Origin: an uncultured Clostridia bacterium
GTDB lineage: Bacteria; Bacillota; Clostridia; Christensenellales; Borkfalkiaceae
NCBI GenBank assembly: GCA_944346655.1
Contig: CALVMP010000003.1
Span: forward strand, 1-54,714
Direction: 5' to 3'
Length of the DNA: 54,714 nt
Shown piece by piece: positions 1-9,400 of this stretch. Made by a program: the position numbers and the translations under genes. How positions within the stretch are numbered: the first letter of the stretch is position 1; every line of letters starts with the position of its first letter. Under the pieces are notes generated by a model, which saw nothing but the letters and a program-made list of their open reading frames with translations, was not told where the DNA came from and searched no databases.

Positions 1-557
1 TCCTTGGTCGCCTGAAGCATTTCGGTATTACATATAATTTCGCTGACGGACAGCCTTACCATGAGGGAGACTATCTCCGCCACTCCCCTGTCGCCGGAGT
101 ACTGCGTACAGCACATTTCGCCGGTCGTAATGTCCGCCCATGCCGCCGCACTGCAATCACCCTCCTTGAAGGCGCAGAGAATATAATTGTTCTTCTTGGA
201 GTCGAGAAAGTTGTCGTCCGTAACCGTGCCTGCGGTCACAACCCTGATAACATCCCGCGCAACCATTCCCTTGGCGGTCACAGGATCCTCGAGCTGTTCG
301 CAGATTGCCACCTTGTAGCCCGCGGAGACAAGTTTTGCTATATACCCGTCGGCCGCGTGAAACGGCACCCCGCACATGGGGGCGCGTTCCTCCAGCCCGC
401 AGTCCCTGCCCGTCAACGTTAAATCGAGCACGCGGGACGCCGTTTTCGCATCGTCGAAGAACATCTCGTAAAAGTCGCCGAGACGGTAAAAAATTATACA
501 ATCCTTGTACTTTTCCTTGACGAAAAAGTAATGCTGCATCATAGGTGAGAGAGCCAT
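1..557 (-). CDS. mutS: DNA mismatch repair protein MutS, N-terminal part (runs off the window)
   Basis: MutS recognises mismatched bases and starts methyl-independent mismatch repair. Only about 185 N-terminal residues are inside the window; the reading frame is open to base 1. The translation begins MALSPMMQHYFFVKEKYKD and continues with YRLGDFYEMFFDDA, then LTLTGRDCG, APMCGVPFHAADGYIAKLV and VAICEQLEDP. These are the conserved blocks of MutS domain I, including the Phe-x-Glu region (FYEMF) that contacts the mismatch, leading into the connector domain. The ATG at 557 lies two bases after the miaB stop, so miaB and mutS are cotranscribed, a pairing common in Bacillota. The ATPase and clamp domains would lie beyond the left edge and cannot be judged. 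Confidence 0.97.
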   Translation of the reverse strand, partial: MALSPMMQHYFFVKEKYKDCIIFYRLGDFYEMFFDDAKTASRVLDLTLTGRDCGLEERAPMCGVPFHAADGYIAKLVSAGYKVAICEQLEDPVTAKGMVARDVIRVVTAGTVTDDNFLDSKKNNYILCAFKEGDCSAAAWADITTGEMCCTQYSGDRGVAEIVSLMVRLSVSEIICNTEMLQATK

Positions 558-559
558 TT

Positions 560-1867
560 TTACACCACTAACCTGCCGCTGAGCGAAACTCCGTTCGCCT
601 GCTCGACCTTCATCATAACAAACTGCCCGACAACATCCTCGTCGCTTTCAAAGTAGCCCATTCTGCCGTATTCGTCACGCCCGAGATAGAGCCCCCTTTT
701 GGGATCATAGTCCTCACAGAGAATTTCAATCGTCTTGCCTATGTATGTTGCAGAGAGCACCCTCGTCTGGCTGTTCACAAGCTCGACAAGTTCAATAATT
801 CTACGCTTCGACACCTCTTCGGGAACCTGGTTTTCCATCTTCGCGGCAACCGTTCCGTCGCGCTTTGAATAGACAAACGTGAACGCGGACGCATATCCGA
901 CTTTTTTCACAAGTTCCTCCGTCGCCTTGAAATCTTCGTCCGTCTCGCCGGGAAATCCGACAATGAGGTCGGTGGTTATAGCGCAGTCGGGAATGCTTTT
1001 TTTGAGCGCTTCTACTTTCTTAAGGTACTCCTCCGCAGTATATTTTCTGTTCATCGCCTTTAATATGCTGTCCGAACCGCTCTGTACGGGCAGGTGAAGG
1101 CAATTGCATATCTTTGGGTAACGAGCCATGACGTCTATAAGTTCAGGCGAAAAGTCCTTGGGGTGGGAGGTCATAAAGCGCACGCGGAACTTGCCGTCGA
1201 GCTGCGCAATTTTTTCAAGAAGCCGGGGAAAAGTCAATTCTCCTCTATAGGAGTTGACATTCTGCCCGAGCAGGGTAATCTCCTTATACCCCTCTTTAAT
1301 CAGCCCCTTTACCTCTTCGATAATCTTTTTGGAATCCCTGCTTCTCTCCCTGCCCCTGACGTAGGGAACAATGCAGTAGGAGCAGAAATTGTTGCACCCG
1401 TACATTATGTTTACCCATGCATTGGGATAGCTGGTGCGGAGCGGTCTGTCGTCCTCGCAGATTTCCCCCTCGCTGTCCTCGATTTCGATAACTGTTTTCT
1501 TTCTGCCCTGCTTCAATTCAATGAGCCGCCTGAGCTCGTGAAGGTTGTGCGTGCCGAAGATAATATCCACGTAGGGGAATTTTTCATGGAGATTTTCAGC
1601 TTTGTTAATCTGCTGGGGCAGACAACCGCCCACGGCAATTATCATATCCTTTTTGACAGACTTGAGCTTTTTGAGCATGCCGATGTTGCCAAACGCATGG
1701 TTTTCGGCGTTTTCTCTAATGCAGCACGTGTTGAATACGACAATATCCGCATTCTCAGGCTCTTCGCAGGATACATATCCCATATCCGAAAGGATGCCCG
1801 CAATCTTTTCAGACTCGTGCACATTCATCTGACAGCCGTATGTTACTATGTGGTAAAATTTATTCAT
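560..1867 (-). CDS. miaB: tRNA (N6-isopentenyladenosine37-C2)-methylthiotransferase MiaB
   Basis: Radical SAM enzyme that adds a methylthio group to i6A37 of tRNAs reading codons that start with U. The N-terminal UPF0004 domain carries its cluster cysteines in VTYGCQMNVHESE, NTCCIRENAE and VGGCLPQQ. The radical SAM motif is CNNFCSYC in MYGCNNFCSYCIVPYVRGRE, and a TRAM domain ends the protein. The length of about 435 residues is normal. MiaB rather than RimO is supported by YGCQMN and VPYVRGRE; RimO is a separate gene at 28571. I start at the ATG at 1867 (MNKFYH). A TTG nine bases upstream overlaps the promoter -10 box and is unlikely. No Shine-Dalgarno is visible and the predicted transcript start is within about 3 bases of the ATG, so the message may be leaderless. 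Confidence 0.96.
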   Translation of the reverse strand: MNKFYHIVTYGCQMNVHESEKIAGILSDMGYVSCEEPENADIVVFNTCCIRENAENHAFGNIGMLKKLKSVKKDMIIAVGGCLPQQINKAENLHEKFPYVDIIFGTHNLHELRRLIELKQGRKKTVIEIEDSEGEICEDDRPLRTSYPNAWVNIMYGCNNFCSYCIVPYVRGRERSRDSKKIIEEVKGLIKEGYKEITLLGQNVNSYRGELTFPRLLEKIAQLDGKFRVRFMTSHPKDFSPELIDVMARYPKICNCLHLPVQSGSDSILKAMNRKYTAEEYLKKVEALKKSIPDCAITTDLIVGFPGETDEDFKATEELVKKVGYASAFTFVYSKRDGTVAAKMENQVPEEVSKRRIIELVELVNSQTRVLSATYIGKTIEILCEDYDPKRGLYLGRDEYGRMGYFESDEDVVGQFVMMKVEQANGVSLSGRLVV

Positions 1868-1875
1868 ATGAAACA

Positions 1876-1904
1876 ATTATATAATTATTTGCATTTTTTT
1901 TCAA
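1876..1904 (-). promoter_or_regulatory. Predicted promoter of miaB-mutS
   Basis: Read on the minus strand: -35 TTGAAA (1899-1904), 17-bp spacer, -10 TATAAT (1876-1881). The expected start is near 1869, almost at the miaB ATG. The whole 79-bp divergent region to the PBP gene is A/T-rich and holds both promoters. Confidence 0.7.
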
Positions 1905-1946
1905 TTAATTTGCAACAATTTATTTTTTTTATAGATACTATTTTTA

Positions 1947-4148
1947 ATGAAGAGAGCGGCAAAGATTGTACTTTTAACAACATTGATTTTGTTGATTTTA
2001 ATGTTGTGCGCCATCACAACCTTTTATATCGTTACGGCAGACGCAAAACTTGACAAAAGCAAACTTATTGACTACGACCGCACGATAGAAATTTACGACG
2101 ACGAAGGCAACCTCATCGAAAACGCCACAGTGGACGGAAACAAGAGCTCGGTAAACGTAGGCGACCTGCCCGATCATGTAAAAAACGCCTTTATAGCCTC
2201 CGAGGACAGGGTTTTTTACAGACACAACGGACTCAACTACAAGCGCATGGCAATGGCTTTATTTAAAAATATAGCCAGCTTTTCCTTTAAGGAGGGCGCC
2301 TCAACCATAAGCCAGCAGCTTATAAAAAACACCCACCTTTCCAACAGCAAAACGCTTACGCGGAAACTTAAAGAAATAAAACTTACAAGGCAACTTGAAA
2401 AAAAGTACTCTAAAAATGAAATTCTCGAGATGTATTTAAATACAATTTATTTCGGGCACAGTTGCTACGGTCTGCAGAGCGCAGCACGGTTTTACTTCGG
2501 CTGCGACGCCCCCGACCTTACTTTGGAACAGGGCGCACAACTTGCGGGGTTGCTTGTGTCGCCAAACAATTATTCCCCCTTCAAAGACGAACAAAAGAGC
2601 ATTAAACGAAGAAATATCGTATTAAACAGCATGCTCGAGTGCGGTTTCATTACACGGAAACAATTCGAAGAGGCATGCAAAAAACCGTCCGGACACGTAA
2701 AAGGAGATCCCCCATGCTCGTACGGCTCGTTCACAAACGCCGTATTCAATGAACTTGACGGTTTAAACCTGAACGCGTACAGCGATCTTTCGGGCTGCAA
2801 AATATACACCTCGCTCAATTCCGAAATCCAGTCCGCCGTTGAAAATATCCCGTCGGAATGCGATATCTCAATTCTGATTACCGATGAGAACAATATGGTC
2901 TGTGCGTACAGAAGCACGGTAGGAGACGTAAAAAGACAGCCCGCTTCAACAATCAAACCGCTGCTCGTCTATGCGCCGGCAATAGAGGAAAAACTCATCC
3001 ATTCATTTACAAAGATAGACGACAGCCCCGTAACATTCGGCAGCTACTCGCCCGAAAACTACGACAAAAAATATCACGGCGAGGTGACTGTTGCGGAAAG
3101 TATTGCTAAAAGTTATAACATTCCCGCCGTAAAAACTCTCAACGCGCTCGGATGCAAAAAGTCTGCCGAATATGCAGAAAAGCTCTCAATAGCGCTTGAC
3201 GAGGGAGACGAAACGCTTGCGCTTGCCCTCGGCGGAATGAAGCACGGCGTAACCTTAAAAAATCTATGCGACGGCTATACCGTGTTCCGACGCGGAGGTT
3301 GCTACTCACCCTCAAAATTCATATCAAAAATAACCGACAGGAACGGCAACGTCATATACAGCGCAAACTTTCAACAACACAACGTATTCTCACCCGGGAC
3401 AGCTTCAGTCATTAATGAAATGCTTGAGGAAACGGCTAAAACAGGTACGGCAAAAAAATTAAAAAATATTACCTTCGACATAGCAGCCAAAACAGGCACG
3501 GCGGGGGATGACAAAGGAAACACCGACGCGTATGCCATTGCTTATACATCCGAAAACACATTTGCCGTGTGGATGGGGGACCGGGAAAATAAAAAATTTG
3601 AAATAACGGGAGGCGGCGCCTGCTGCGATATTTTGAAGCAAATTATAGAAAATTATTATAATAGTCCCCCCGCACCGCTTGAGACAAACAAAGGCACAGC
3701 GACGGTCGAGATAGACCGCGCAGAGTACAACCGTGGAAAAATTGTGCTTGCAGAAAAAATATGCCCCGCGCTGAACAAGCTAAAAGTAAAATGCATTGAC
3801 GGCAACACACCCAAACAGATAAGCACAAGGTTCAGTAACCCATCCATTGCAAAACCCCACATTAACGTAGATAAAGATAGTATTTCAATAGTACTATGTA
3901 TGGAAGAGTACTATTCAATATTGGTAAAATGTGATAACGAGATAATTTATGACGGTCCGATTTGCACCAATGTAACCGACAGACCAAAGAGCGGAAGGCA
4001 TGTTTATTCGGTAACCCCCTATTACTCTTCGGGCAATAACAAATATTTCGGCGAATGTATAACTCTTCCCGAGATTTTCATATCCGAAGAAGATAATATT
4101 GCGCCGCTGCCTCCGCCCATAACGCAAAAAGATTGGTTTTATAATTAA
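1947..4148 (+). CDS. Class A penicillin-binding protein (bifunctional transglycosylase/transpeptidase)
   Basis: Polymerises lipid II and cross-links peptidoglycan outside the membrane. Residues about 7-31 form a signal-anchor helix. The GT51 domain follows with EDRVFYRHNG, EGASTISQQL, the KLKEIKLTRQLEKKYSKNEI helix and EMYLNTIYFGH. The transpeptidase domain has STIK (SxxK, about residue 334), SYN (SxN, about 389) and KTGTAGD (about 515). The 733-residue length and short C-terminal tail fit a compact PBP1a/PBP1-type enzyme. It is divergent from miaB and convergent with thiI. No Shine-Dalgarno precedes the ATG (upstream bases are tactattttta), so like miaB it may have a very short or absent leader. 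Which PBP1 paralogue it is cannot be decided from this sequence. Confidence 0.93.
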   Translation: MKRAAKIVLLTTLILLILMLCAITTFYIVTADAKLDKSKLIDYDRTIEIYDDEGNLIENATVDGNKSSVNVGDLPDHVKNAFIASEDRVFYRHNGLNYKRMAMALFKNIASFSFKEGASTISQQLIKNTHLSNSKTLTRKLKEIKLTRQLEKKYSKNEILEMYLNTIYFGHSCYGLQSAARFYFGCDAPDLTLEQGAQLAGLLVSPNNYSPFKDEQKSIKRRNIVLNSMLECGFITRKQFEEACKKPSGHVKGDPPCSYGSFTNAVFNELDGLNLNAYSDLSGCKIYTSLNSEIQSAVENIPSECDISILITDENNMVCAYRSTVGDVKRQPASTIKPLLVYAPAIEEKLIHSFTKIDDSPVTFGSYSPENYDKKYHGEVTVAESIAKSYNIPAVKTLNALGCKKSAEYAEKLSIALDEGDETLALALGGMKHGVTLKNLCDGYTVFRRGGCYSPSKFISKITDRNGNVIYSANFQQHNVFSPGTASVINEMLEETAKTGTAKKLKNITFDIAAKTGTAGDDKGNTDAYAIAYTSENTFAVWMGDRENKKFEITGGGACCDILKQIIENYYNSPPAPLETNKGTATVEIDRAEYNRGKIVLAEKICPALNKLKVKCIDGNTPKQISTRFSNPSIAKPHINVDKDSISIVLCMEEYYSILVKCDNEIIYDGPICTNVTDRPKSGRHVYSVTPYYSSGNNKYFGECITLPEIFISEEDNIAPLPPPITQKDWFYN

Positions 4149-4176
4149 TAAATACCGAGGCAAGCCTCGGTATTTA
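4149..4176. terminator. Bidirectional terminator between PBP gene and thiI
   Basis: Perfect 13-bp inverted repeat (4149-4161 and 4164-4176) with core ACCGAGGC-AA-GCCTCGGT and A/T-rich flanks on both sides. It sits between two convergent genes and probably stops transcription from both. Confidence 0.8.
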
Positions 4177-4188
4177 TAATTATATTTG

Positions 4189-5343
4189 CTATATTTTTAC
4201 TACTTCAACGGTCCGCATTGCCTCTTCTATCAGTTCCTCGACGTTGAGTTTTTCTTCCTCTTTAAGCACATCCTCCATTTTGGGCTTGGTGACGGGGTGC
4301 TTGGGAAGAAATACAGTGCAGCAATCCTCATAGGGCTGAATTGAGATATCGTAGGTACCTATCTCCTTGCTCCTTTCAATTATCTCATTCTTGTCAAATC
4401 CGCACAAAGGACGCAGTACGGGTAATTTTTCAATTACTGAGTTTGAAGAAGTCATTCCCTCTATCGTCTGGCTTGCCACCTGCCCTAAACTTTCACCTGT
4501 TATAATGCACTGCGCATTGTCTTTTAATGCCAGCCTTTCGGCTATTCTCATCATAAACCGCCTTAGGAGAGTCACCATATAATCGCCGTTGCACTTTTTA
4601 TGAATTTCTTCCTGTATGTGCGTGACCTTTATAATGAACATTGTAGTGCCGCAGGCGTACTGTGAAAGTATTTTGGCAAGATCGATAACCTTTTCCTTTG
4701 CCTGCATGTTTGTATATGGATAGCTGTGGAAGTGCACGCAGTCAATGCTCATGCCGCGCTTGGCTATCATGTGCCCTGCAACGGGGCTGTCGATACCGCC
4801 CGAAATGAGCAGCATACCCTTTCCCGCGCTGCCTACGGGCATGCCGCCCGCACCCTTTATAAAACTTCCAAACACATTCGCCGTGCCGTTTTCTCTGACG
4901 TCGATATAGACCATATGTCCGGGATTGTGCACGTCGACTGAAAGATTTTTATTATCGTCAAGCAGCCTTCCGCCGATCTCAGCGCTTATCTGCATGGAAT
5001 TTAAAGGGAAGCTTTTATTTGCTCTGTGCGTTTCAACCTTGAAAGTTCCGCTCTCCGGGCTTACAAGTTTAGCGGCACGGTAAATTTTGTCCATATCGCT
5101 TTCTACTTTATAGCCGAGCGCAAGCGTGTGAATCCCGAAAACCCGCTTAAGCCTGGCGACAATCGTGTCGACTTCGTCCTCGTCGAAACTCTCGATGAGG
5201 TATCTGCCGCTCTGACGGCGGATTTCATGCTTAACGCCTTTAAGCGCACGCTCCATATTTATGGCAAACTGGCGTTCGAAGAAGCCGCGGTTTTTACCCT
5301 TTAAATGCAATTCGCAGTATCTTATTATAATTACCTTTTCCAT
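4189..5343 (-). CDS. thiI: tRNA 4-thiouridine synthetase ThiI (THUMP + PP-loop, no rhodanese domain)
   Basis: Activates U8 of tRNA as an adenylate and inserts sulfur to make s4U; in some organisms it also serves thiazole synthesis. An N-terminal ferredoxin-like segment (IIIRYCELHLKGKNRGFFE) and THUMP domain are followed by the PP-loop SGGIDSP at about residues 181-187 and the AANH-family ATPase domain, with VTGESLGQVASQT further on. At 384 residues it lacks the C-terminal rhodanese domain of the E. coli form. That matches the Bacillus type, in which a dedicated cysteine desulfurase encoded next door supplies the sulfur. That partner lies immediately upstream, one base away. It is the last gene of the arg/car transcription unit. 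Confidence 0.96.
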   Translation of the reverse strand: MEKVIIIRYCELHLKGKNRGFFERQFAINMERALKGVKHEIRRQSGRYLIESFDEDEVDTIVARLKRVFGIHTLALGYKVESDMDKIYRAAKLVSPESGTFKVETHRANKSFPLNSMQISAEIGGRLLDDNKNLSVDVHNPGHMVYIDVRENGTANVFGSFIKGAGGMPVGSAGKGMLLISGGIDSPVAGHMIAKRGMSIDCVHFHSYPYTNMQAKEKVIDLAKILSQYACGTTMFIIKVTHIQEEIHKKCNGDYMVTLLRRFMMRIAERLALKDNAQCIITGESLGQVASQTIEGMTSSNSVIEKLPVLRPLCGFDKNEIIERSKEIGTYDISIQPYEDCCTVFLPKHPVTKPKMEDVLKEEEKLNVEELIEEAMRTVEVVKI

Positions 5344-5344
5344 T

Positions 5345-6469
5345 TCAGGACATTATCTCTCTTCTGTTTTTTACAATTTCATTAAGCAATTTTGCGGCTG
5401 TGTGAGCCTCCTCGACAGTATTTTCGGGACTGAACGAAAGCCTTAAAATTCCGTCGGCAAGCTCTTCCTTTATACCGCATGCGAGGATTACGCGCGAATA
5501 TCTCTTCTTTTCGTTTGAAGAGCATGCGGAACCTGTGCCGATTATCAGCCCTCTGTCGTCGGACTCGTGCAAAATAGTTTCGCCGCGCACTCCGTTTGCA
5601 CCGACCGTCAAAATATAGGGAGAACCGTTTTCGGGAGAAATTACCGTAAAGAGCTCTCTATCGAGCTCCCGCCTTAAAACAGCATTTATTTCCGCAACAC
5701 GGGAATAATTTTCTTTAACAGCAGCATAGCGTTTTAAAGCGGCAAGTTCCAGCATCTTGATTCCGAACACGTTCTCGGTACCGCTGCGCATGCCGCCCTC
5801 CTGCCCGCCGCCGTAAATAAATGGCTTAAGTACAACTTTTTTGCGCTTTATAAGGGCGCCCGTACCCTTCATACCTCCGATTTTATGGGCGGATATGCTG
5901 TACAGATCTATATCTTTGCCAAGCTTTGCGGGAATTTTTCCGAATGCCTGAACGCCGTCCGAATGAAAGAGCGCGTTTGCGTTTATAGCCTTAACTTTTT
6001 TTGCAATAGCGTTTATATCGTTTACGGCGCCCGTTTCGTTATTTACATGTATTACAGAGACAAGCGAAGTTTTATTATCGATTAACCGCATAAGCGCGTC
6101 GACGTTGACGCTGCCGTCGGAATTGAGCGGAGCAAACCTCACCTCGGTTCCGCGCTGTTTAAGTTCGGCAGCTGCGGAATAGACGGCAGAATGCTCCCCA
6201 TAAGTCGTAATTACGTTGCCCCTCTTCGCACCTGAAAACAGCGCGTGATTATCCGCTTCAGTACCGCATGAGGTAAAGATAATTTCGAAGTTTTCGTCGG
6301 CAATGCATGAAAGAATATCTGCACGCGCCGCCTTTAAAAGAAGATGCAAATTATATCCTTCCGCGTAGAGTGCGGAAGGATTATAATAATCTTTTAAAAT
6401 GTACTGCTTTGCCGCTTCGAAACATTGCTCGTCGGGACGGGTAGTCGCGGCGTTGTCAAAGTAAATCAT
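5345..6469 (-). CDS. Cysteine desulfurase, NifS/IscS family (probable ThiI partner)
   Basis: PLP enzyme that converts cysteine to alanine and passes the sulfur on as a persulfide. The start YFDNAATTRPDEQC is the class V aminotransferase signature. ISAHKIGGMKGTGAL carries the PLP lysine (about residue 192). IGTGSACSSN carries the persulfide cysteine (about 315) in the short NifS/IscS-group context, and RLSFSPENT is near the end. The 374-residue length is typical. The ATG overlaps the stop of the carB fusion gene (TAATG) and thiI follows after one base, so translational coupling with both is likely. The position next to thiI suggests a role like B. subtilis NifZ in tRNA thiolation rather than general Fe-S assembly; that part is inference. 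Confidence 0.93.
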   Translation of the reverse strand: MIYFDNAATTRPDEQCFEAAKQYILKDYYNPSALYAEGYNLHLLLKAARADILSCIADENFEIIFTSCGTEADNHALFSGAKRGNVITTYGEHSAVYSAAAELKQRGTEVRFAPLNSDGSVNVDALMRLIDNKTSLVSVIHVNNETGAVNDINAIAKKVKAINANALFHSDGVQAFGKIPAKLGKDIDLYSISAHKIGGMKGTGALIKRKKVVLKPFIYGGGQEGGMRSGTENVFGIKMLELAALKRYAAVKENYSRVAEINAVLRRELDRELFTVISPENGSPYILTVGANGVRGETILHESDDRGLIIGTGSACSSNEKKRYSRVILACGIKEELADGILRLSFSPENTVEEAHTAAKLLNEIVKNRREIMS

Positions 6470-9400
6470 TATATTTCAATTATGCCTTTGAATGCCTGTT
6501 TGACGGGACCGTCGACCTCGACAGAGCCGTCGTCGTTTATCTTTACAAAGAGGTCGCCGCCCTTTACCTTGACAGTGATGAGCCCCCCCCTCGAGCAGTC
6601 GCCGCGCTCTATCGCAGCAATTGCCGCCGCTGCCGCCGCCGTACCGCACGACCACGTTTCGCCGTTGACCTTGCCGAACACACGCATGCGCACGGTTACG
6701 CTGTTTACCACCCTGACGCATTCGACAAAATCGACATTGCTGTAAATTTCGCCGTAAAGCGAGAGTTCCTGTGTATAGTCCTCAAAGTCGACGTCGTCGA
6801 TTTTATCGAGGAAGGTGACAAGATGATCCTTGCCGAGGTGAACCTTATGGGCGACCTTGTCGTGCCCGCCGTACTTTTTATACGTTTCAAGTTCGGGGAG
6901 CTCAACATCCGTCATTTCGGCTTTGCCTATATTTACGCAGACCGAGCTTGCCTCGTTGTTGAAACAGGAAACGGTGAGTTTTGCAACCTCTCCCGCACAC
7001 TCGAGAGTAACGTTGTCTCCCGCCATGCCGTTGTCATAGAGATACTTCGCCGCAATTCTCATGGGATTGGCCGCTATGCCGGCATCTGACCCGTCGCGGT
7101 TAAATACTCTCACTTTTGCGTCGGCGACATCGGACTTTTCGAGGAGAATTATGCCGTCGCCGCCGATTGCGTAATGTCTGTCGGCAAAGTTTATCGCCAG
7201 CGATTCGGGGCAGGTTATCTTGCCTTCCATATTATTGAAGAAGATATAGTCGTTGCCGCAGGAATGCATTTTGTTGAACCCGAGCTTGAGCTTTTCGGTT
7301 CTCAGGTGGTTGATATCGACAAGCTCAGTATTGAACTGGTTGTATCTTCCCGCTATAACGTCGGCAAGAGCGTTTGTCGTGTCGAGCGAAGTAAGCACGG
7401 TTATTCCGAGCAAAATTGCGTGATGGTGCAGCGACATATAGTTTGTTATGGACTCTATATCCGTCTTGCCGGTGTAAACGATATAGTCTATCCTGCCCTC
7501 GTCCATGAGTTTGAAGATATCGTCGTTTGTCGAAAGCCTTGCGACCTCCGTGCACTCGATGCCGAGGCTTCTTATCACTTCAGCCGTACCCTTTGTGGCA
7601 TAGAACGTAAGCCCGAGATCGGCGAACTTTTTGACGATATTTACAATTTCAAACTTGTCCTGATCGTTGATTGTAAAGTAGATTCCCGAGGGATTCTGCT
7701 TTGTGGGGTGCTTCATGTTGAAGCCCGCGGAGACGAGCCCCTTAAAAAGCGCCTCCTCAATGGTCTTGCCTATGCCCAAAACTTCGCCCGTAGACTTCAT
7801 TTCGGGTCCGAGCTGCGAGTTTACGTCGTTTAATTTTTCGAACGAGAACACGGGTACCTTTACGGCGACATAGGGGGAATTTTTATAGAGCCCCGTGCCG
7901 TAACCGAGCCGCTTTAACTTTGCGCCCACCATTATGCGGGTTGCAAGGTCGACCATGGGAACGCCAGTGACTTTCGAGATATAGGGAATTGTACGCGAAG
8001 CTCTCGGGTTGACCTCGATTACATACAGTTCGTTGTGGTAGATGAGATACTGAATGTTTATTAAACCCTTTGTCTTGAGCGAAATAGCGAGATTTGTCGA
8101 AATTTCCACCACTTTTTTGAGCATGGAGTCGCTTAAGCTGTAGGGAGGATATACGGCAATCGAGTCGCCGCTGTGAACGCCCGCGCGCTCGATATGCTGC
8201 ATGATGCCGGGGATGAGCACGTCGACGCCGTCGGAAATGGCGTCAACTTCAAGCTCGGTACCCATCAGGTACTTGTCGCAGAGTACGGGATTTTCAATGT
8301 TCTGCGCAAGGATTACGTCCATGTAGCGTTCGATATCGTTCTGCGTAAAGGCTATGGTCATGTTCTGACCGCCGATTACGTACGAGGGACGGAGAAGCAC
8401 GGGATAGCCCAGCGTTTCTGCGGCATGAACTGCCTCCTCCTTTGTCATTACCGTAAGCCCCTTGGGTCTTGCGATATGGAACTGTTCGAGGAGCTCGTCG
8501 AACCTCTCCCTGTCCTCGGCGAGGTCAATGGAGTCCGCGGGAGTGCCGAGAATCCTTATACCCTTCTTGTCGAGATAGCCGCACAGCTTTATAGCTGTCT
8601 GACCGCCGAAGGTTACGACCACGCCGTAGGGCTTTTCGACGTCGATGACGTTCTGGACGTCCTCGGGGGTAAGGCTCTCGAAGTACAGCCTGTCCGCAGT
8701 ATCGAAGTCGGTCGAAACCGTCTCGGGGTTATTGTTTATAATTATAACTTCGTATCCGAGGCGCTTTAATGCCCACACACAGTGAACAGACGAATAGTCG
8801 AACTCAATGCCCTGACCTATTCTTATGGGACCCGAACCGATAACTATTATTCTCTTCTTTTTCTTCTTTCTGCTCTCCGTCACATAGGGAAGCGCCTCAT
8901 CGTGCTCCTTCTCGTCGTAGGTCGAGTAGAAATAGGGGGTCTGGGCAGAGAATTCCGCGCCGCAGGTATCTACCATCTTGAAGGCGGCGTCAATGTGCTT
9001 GGGAAGCTCGTTGCCCGATATATCGGCGAGAGCTTTGTCGGGATATCCCAGTTTTTTGCCCCTTAAATACTCCGCCTTGGTTAGCTTCTTGCCGGCAATC
9101 TCAGCTTCATAATCGGCAAGATTTTTGAGCTTGTTTAAGAACCATTCGTCAATCTTGGTTATGTTATAGATTTCGGCGATATCGAAGCCGCGCTTTATCG
9201 CCTGGTAGACGACAAACAGCCTCTCGTCGGTGAGTTCGTGCAGCTTTGAGCGTATCTCCTCGTCGGCAAGCGCCGCCATCTTGGGCATGTTCAAGGTATT
9301 GAGGGAAATTTCCGCACCTCTGACCGCCTTCATTATAGCCATTTCGAAGCTCGTGCCTATAGCCATGACTTCGCCGGTCGCCTTCATTCTCGTTCCGAGG

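Noticed and set aside
1094..2053. Long open frame (319 codons) on the plus strand opposite miaB
   Set aside because: It is antisense to a certain miaB gene, has no protein signature and reflects codon bias of the real gene.
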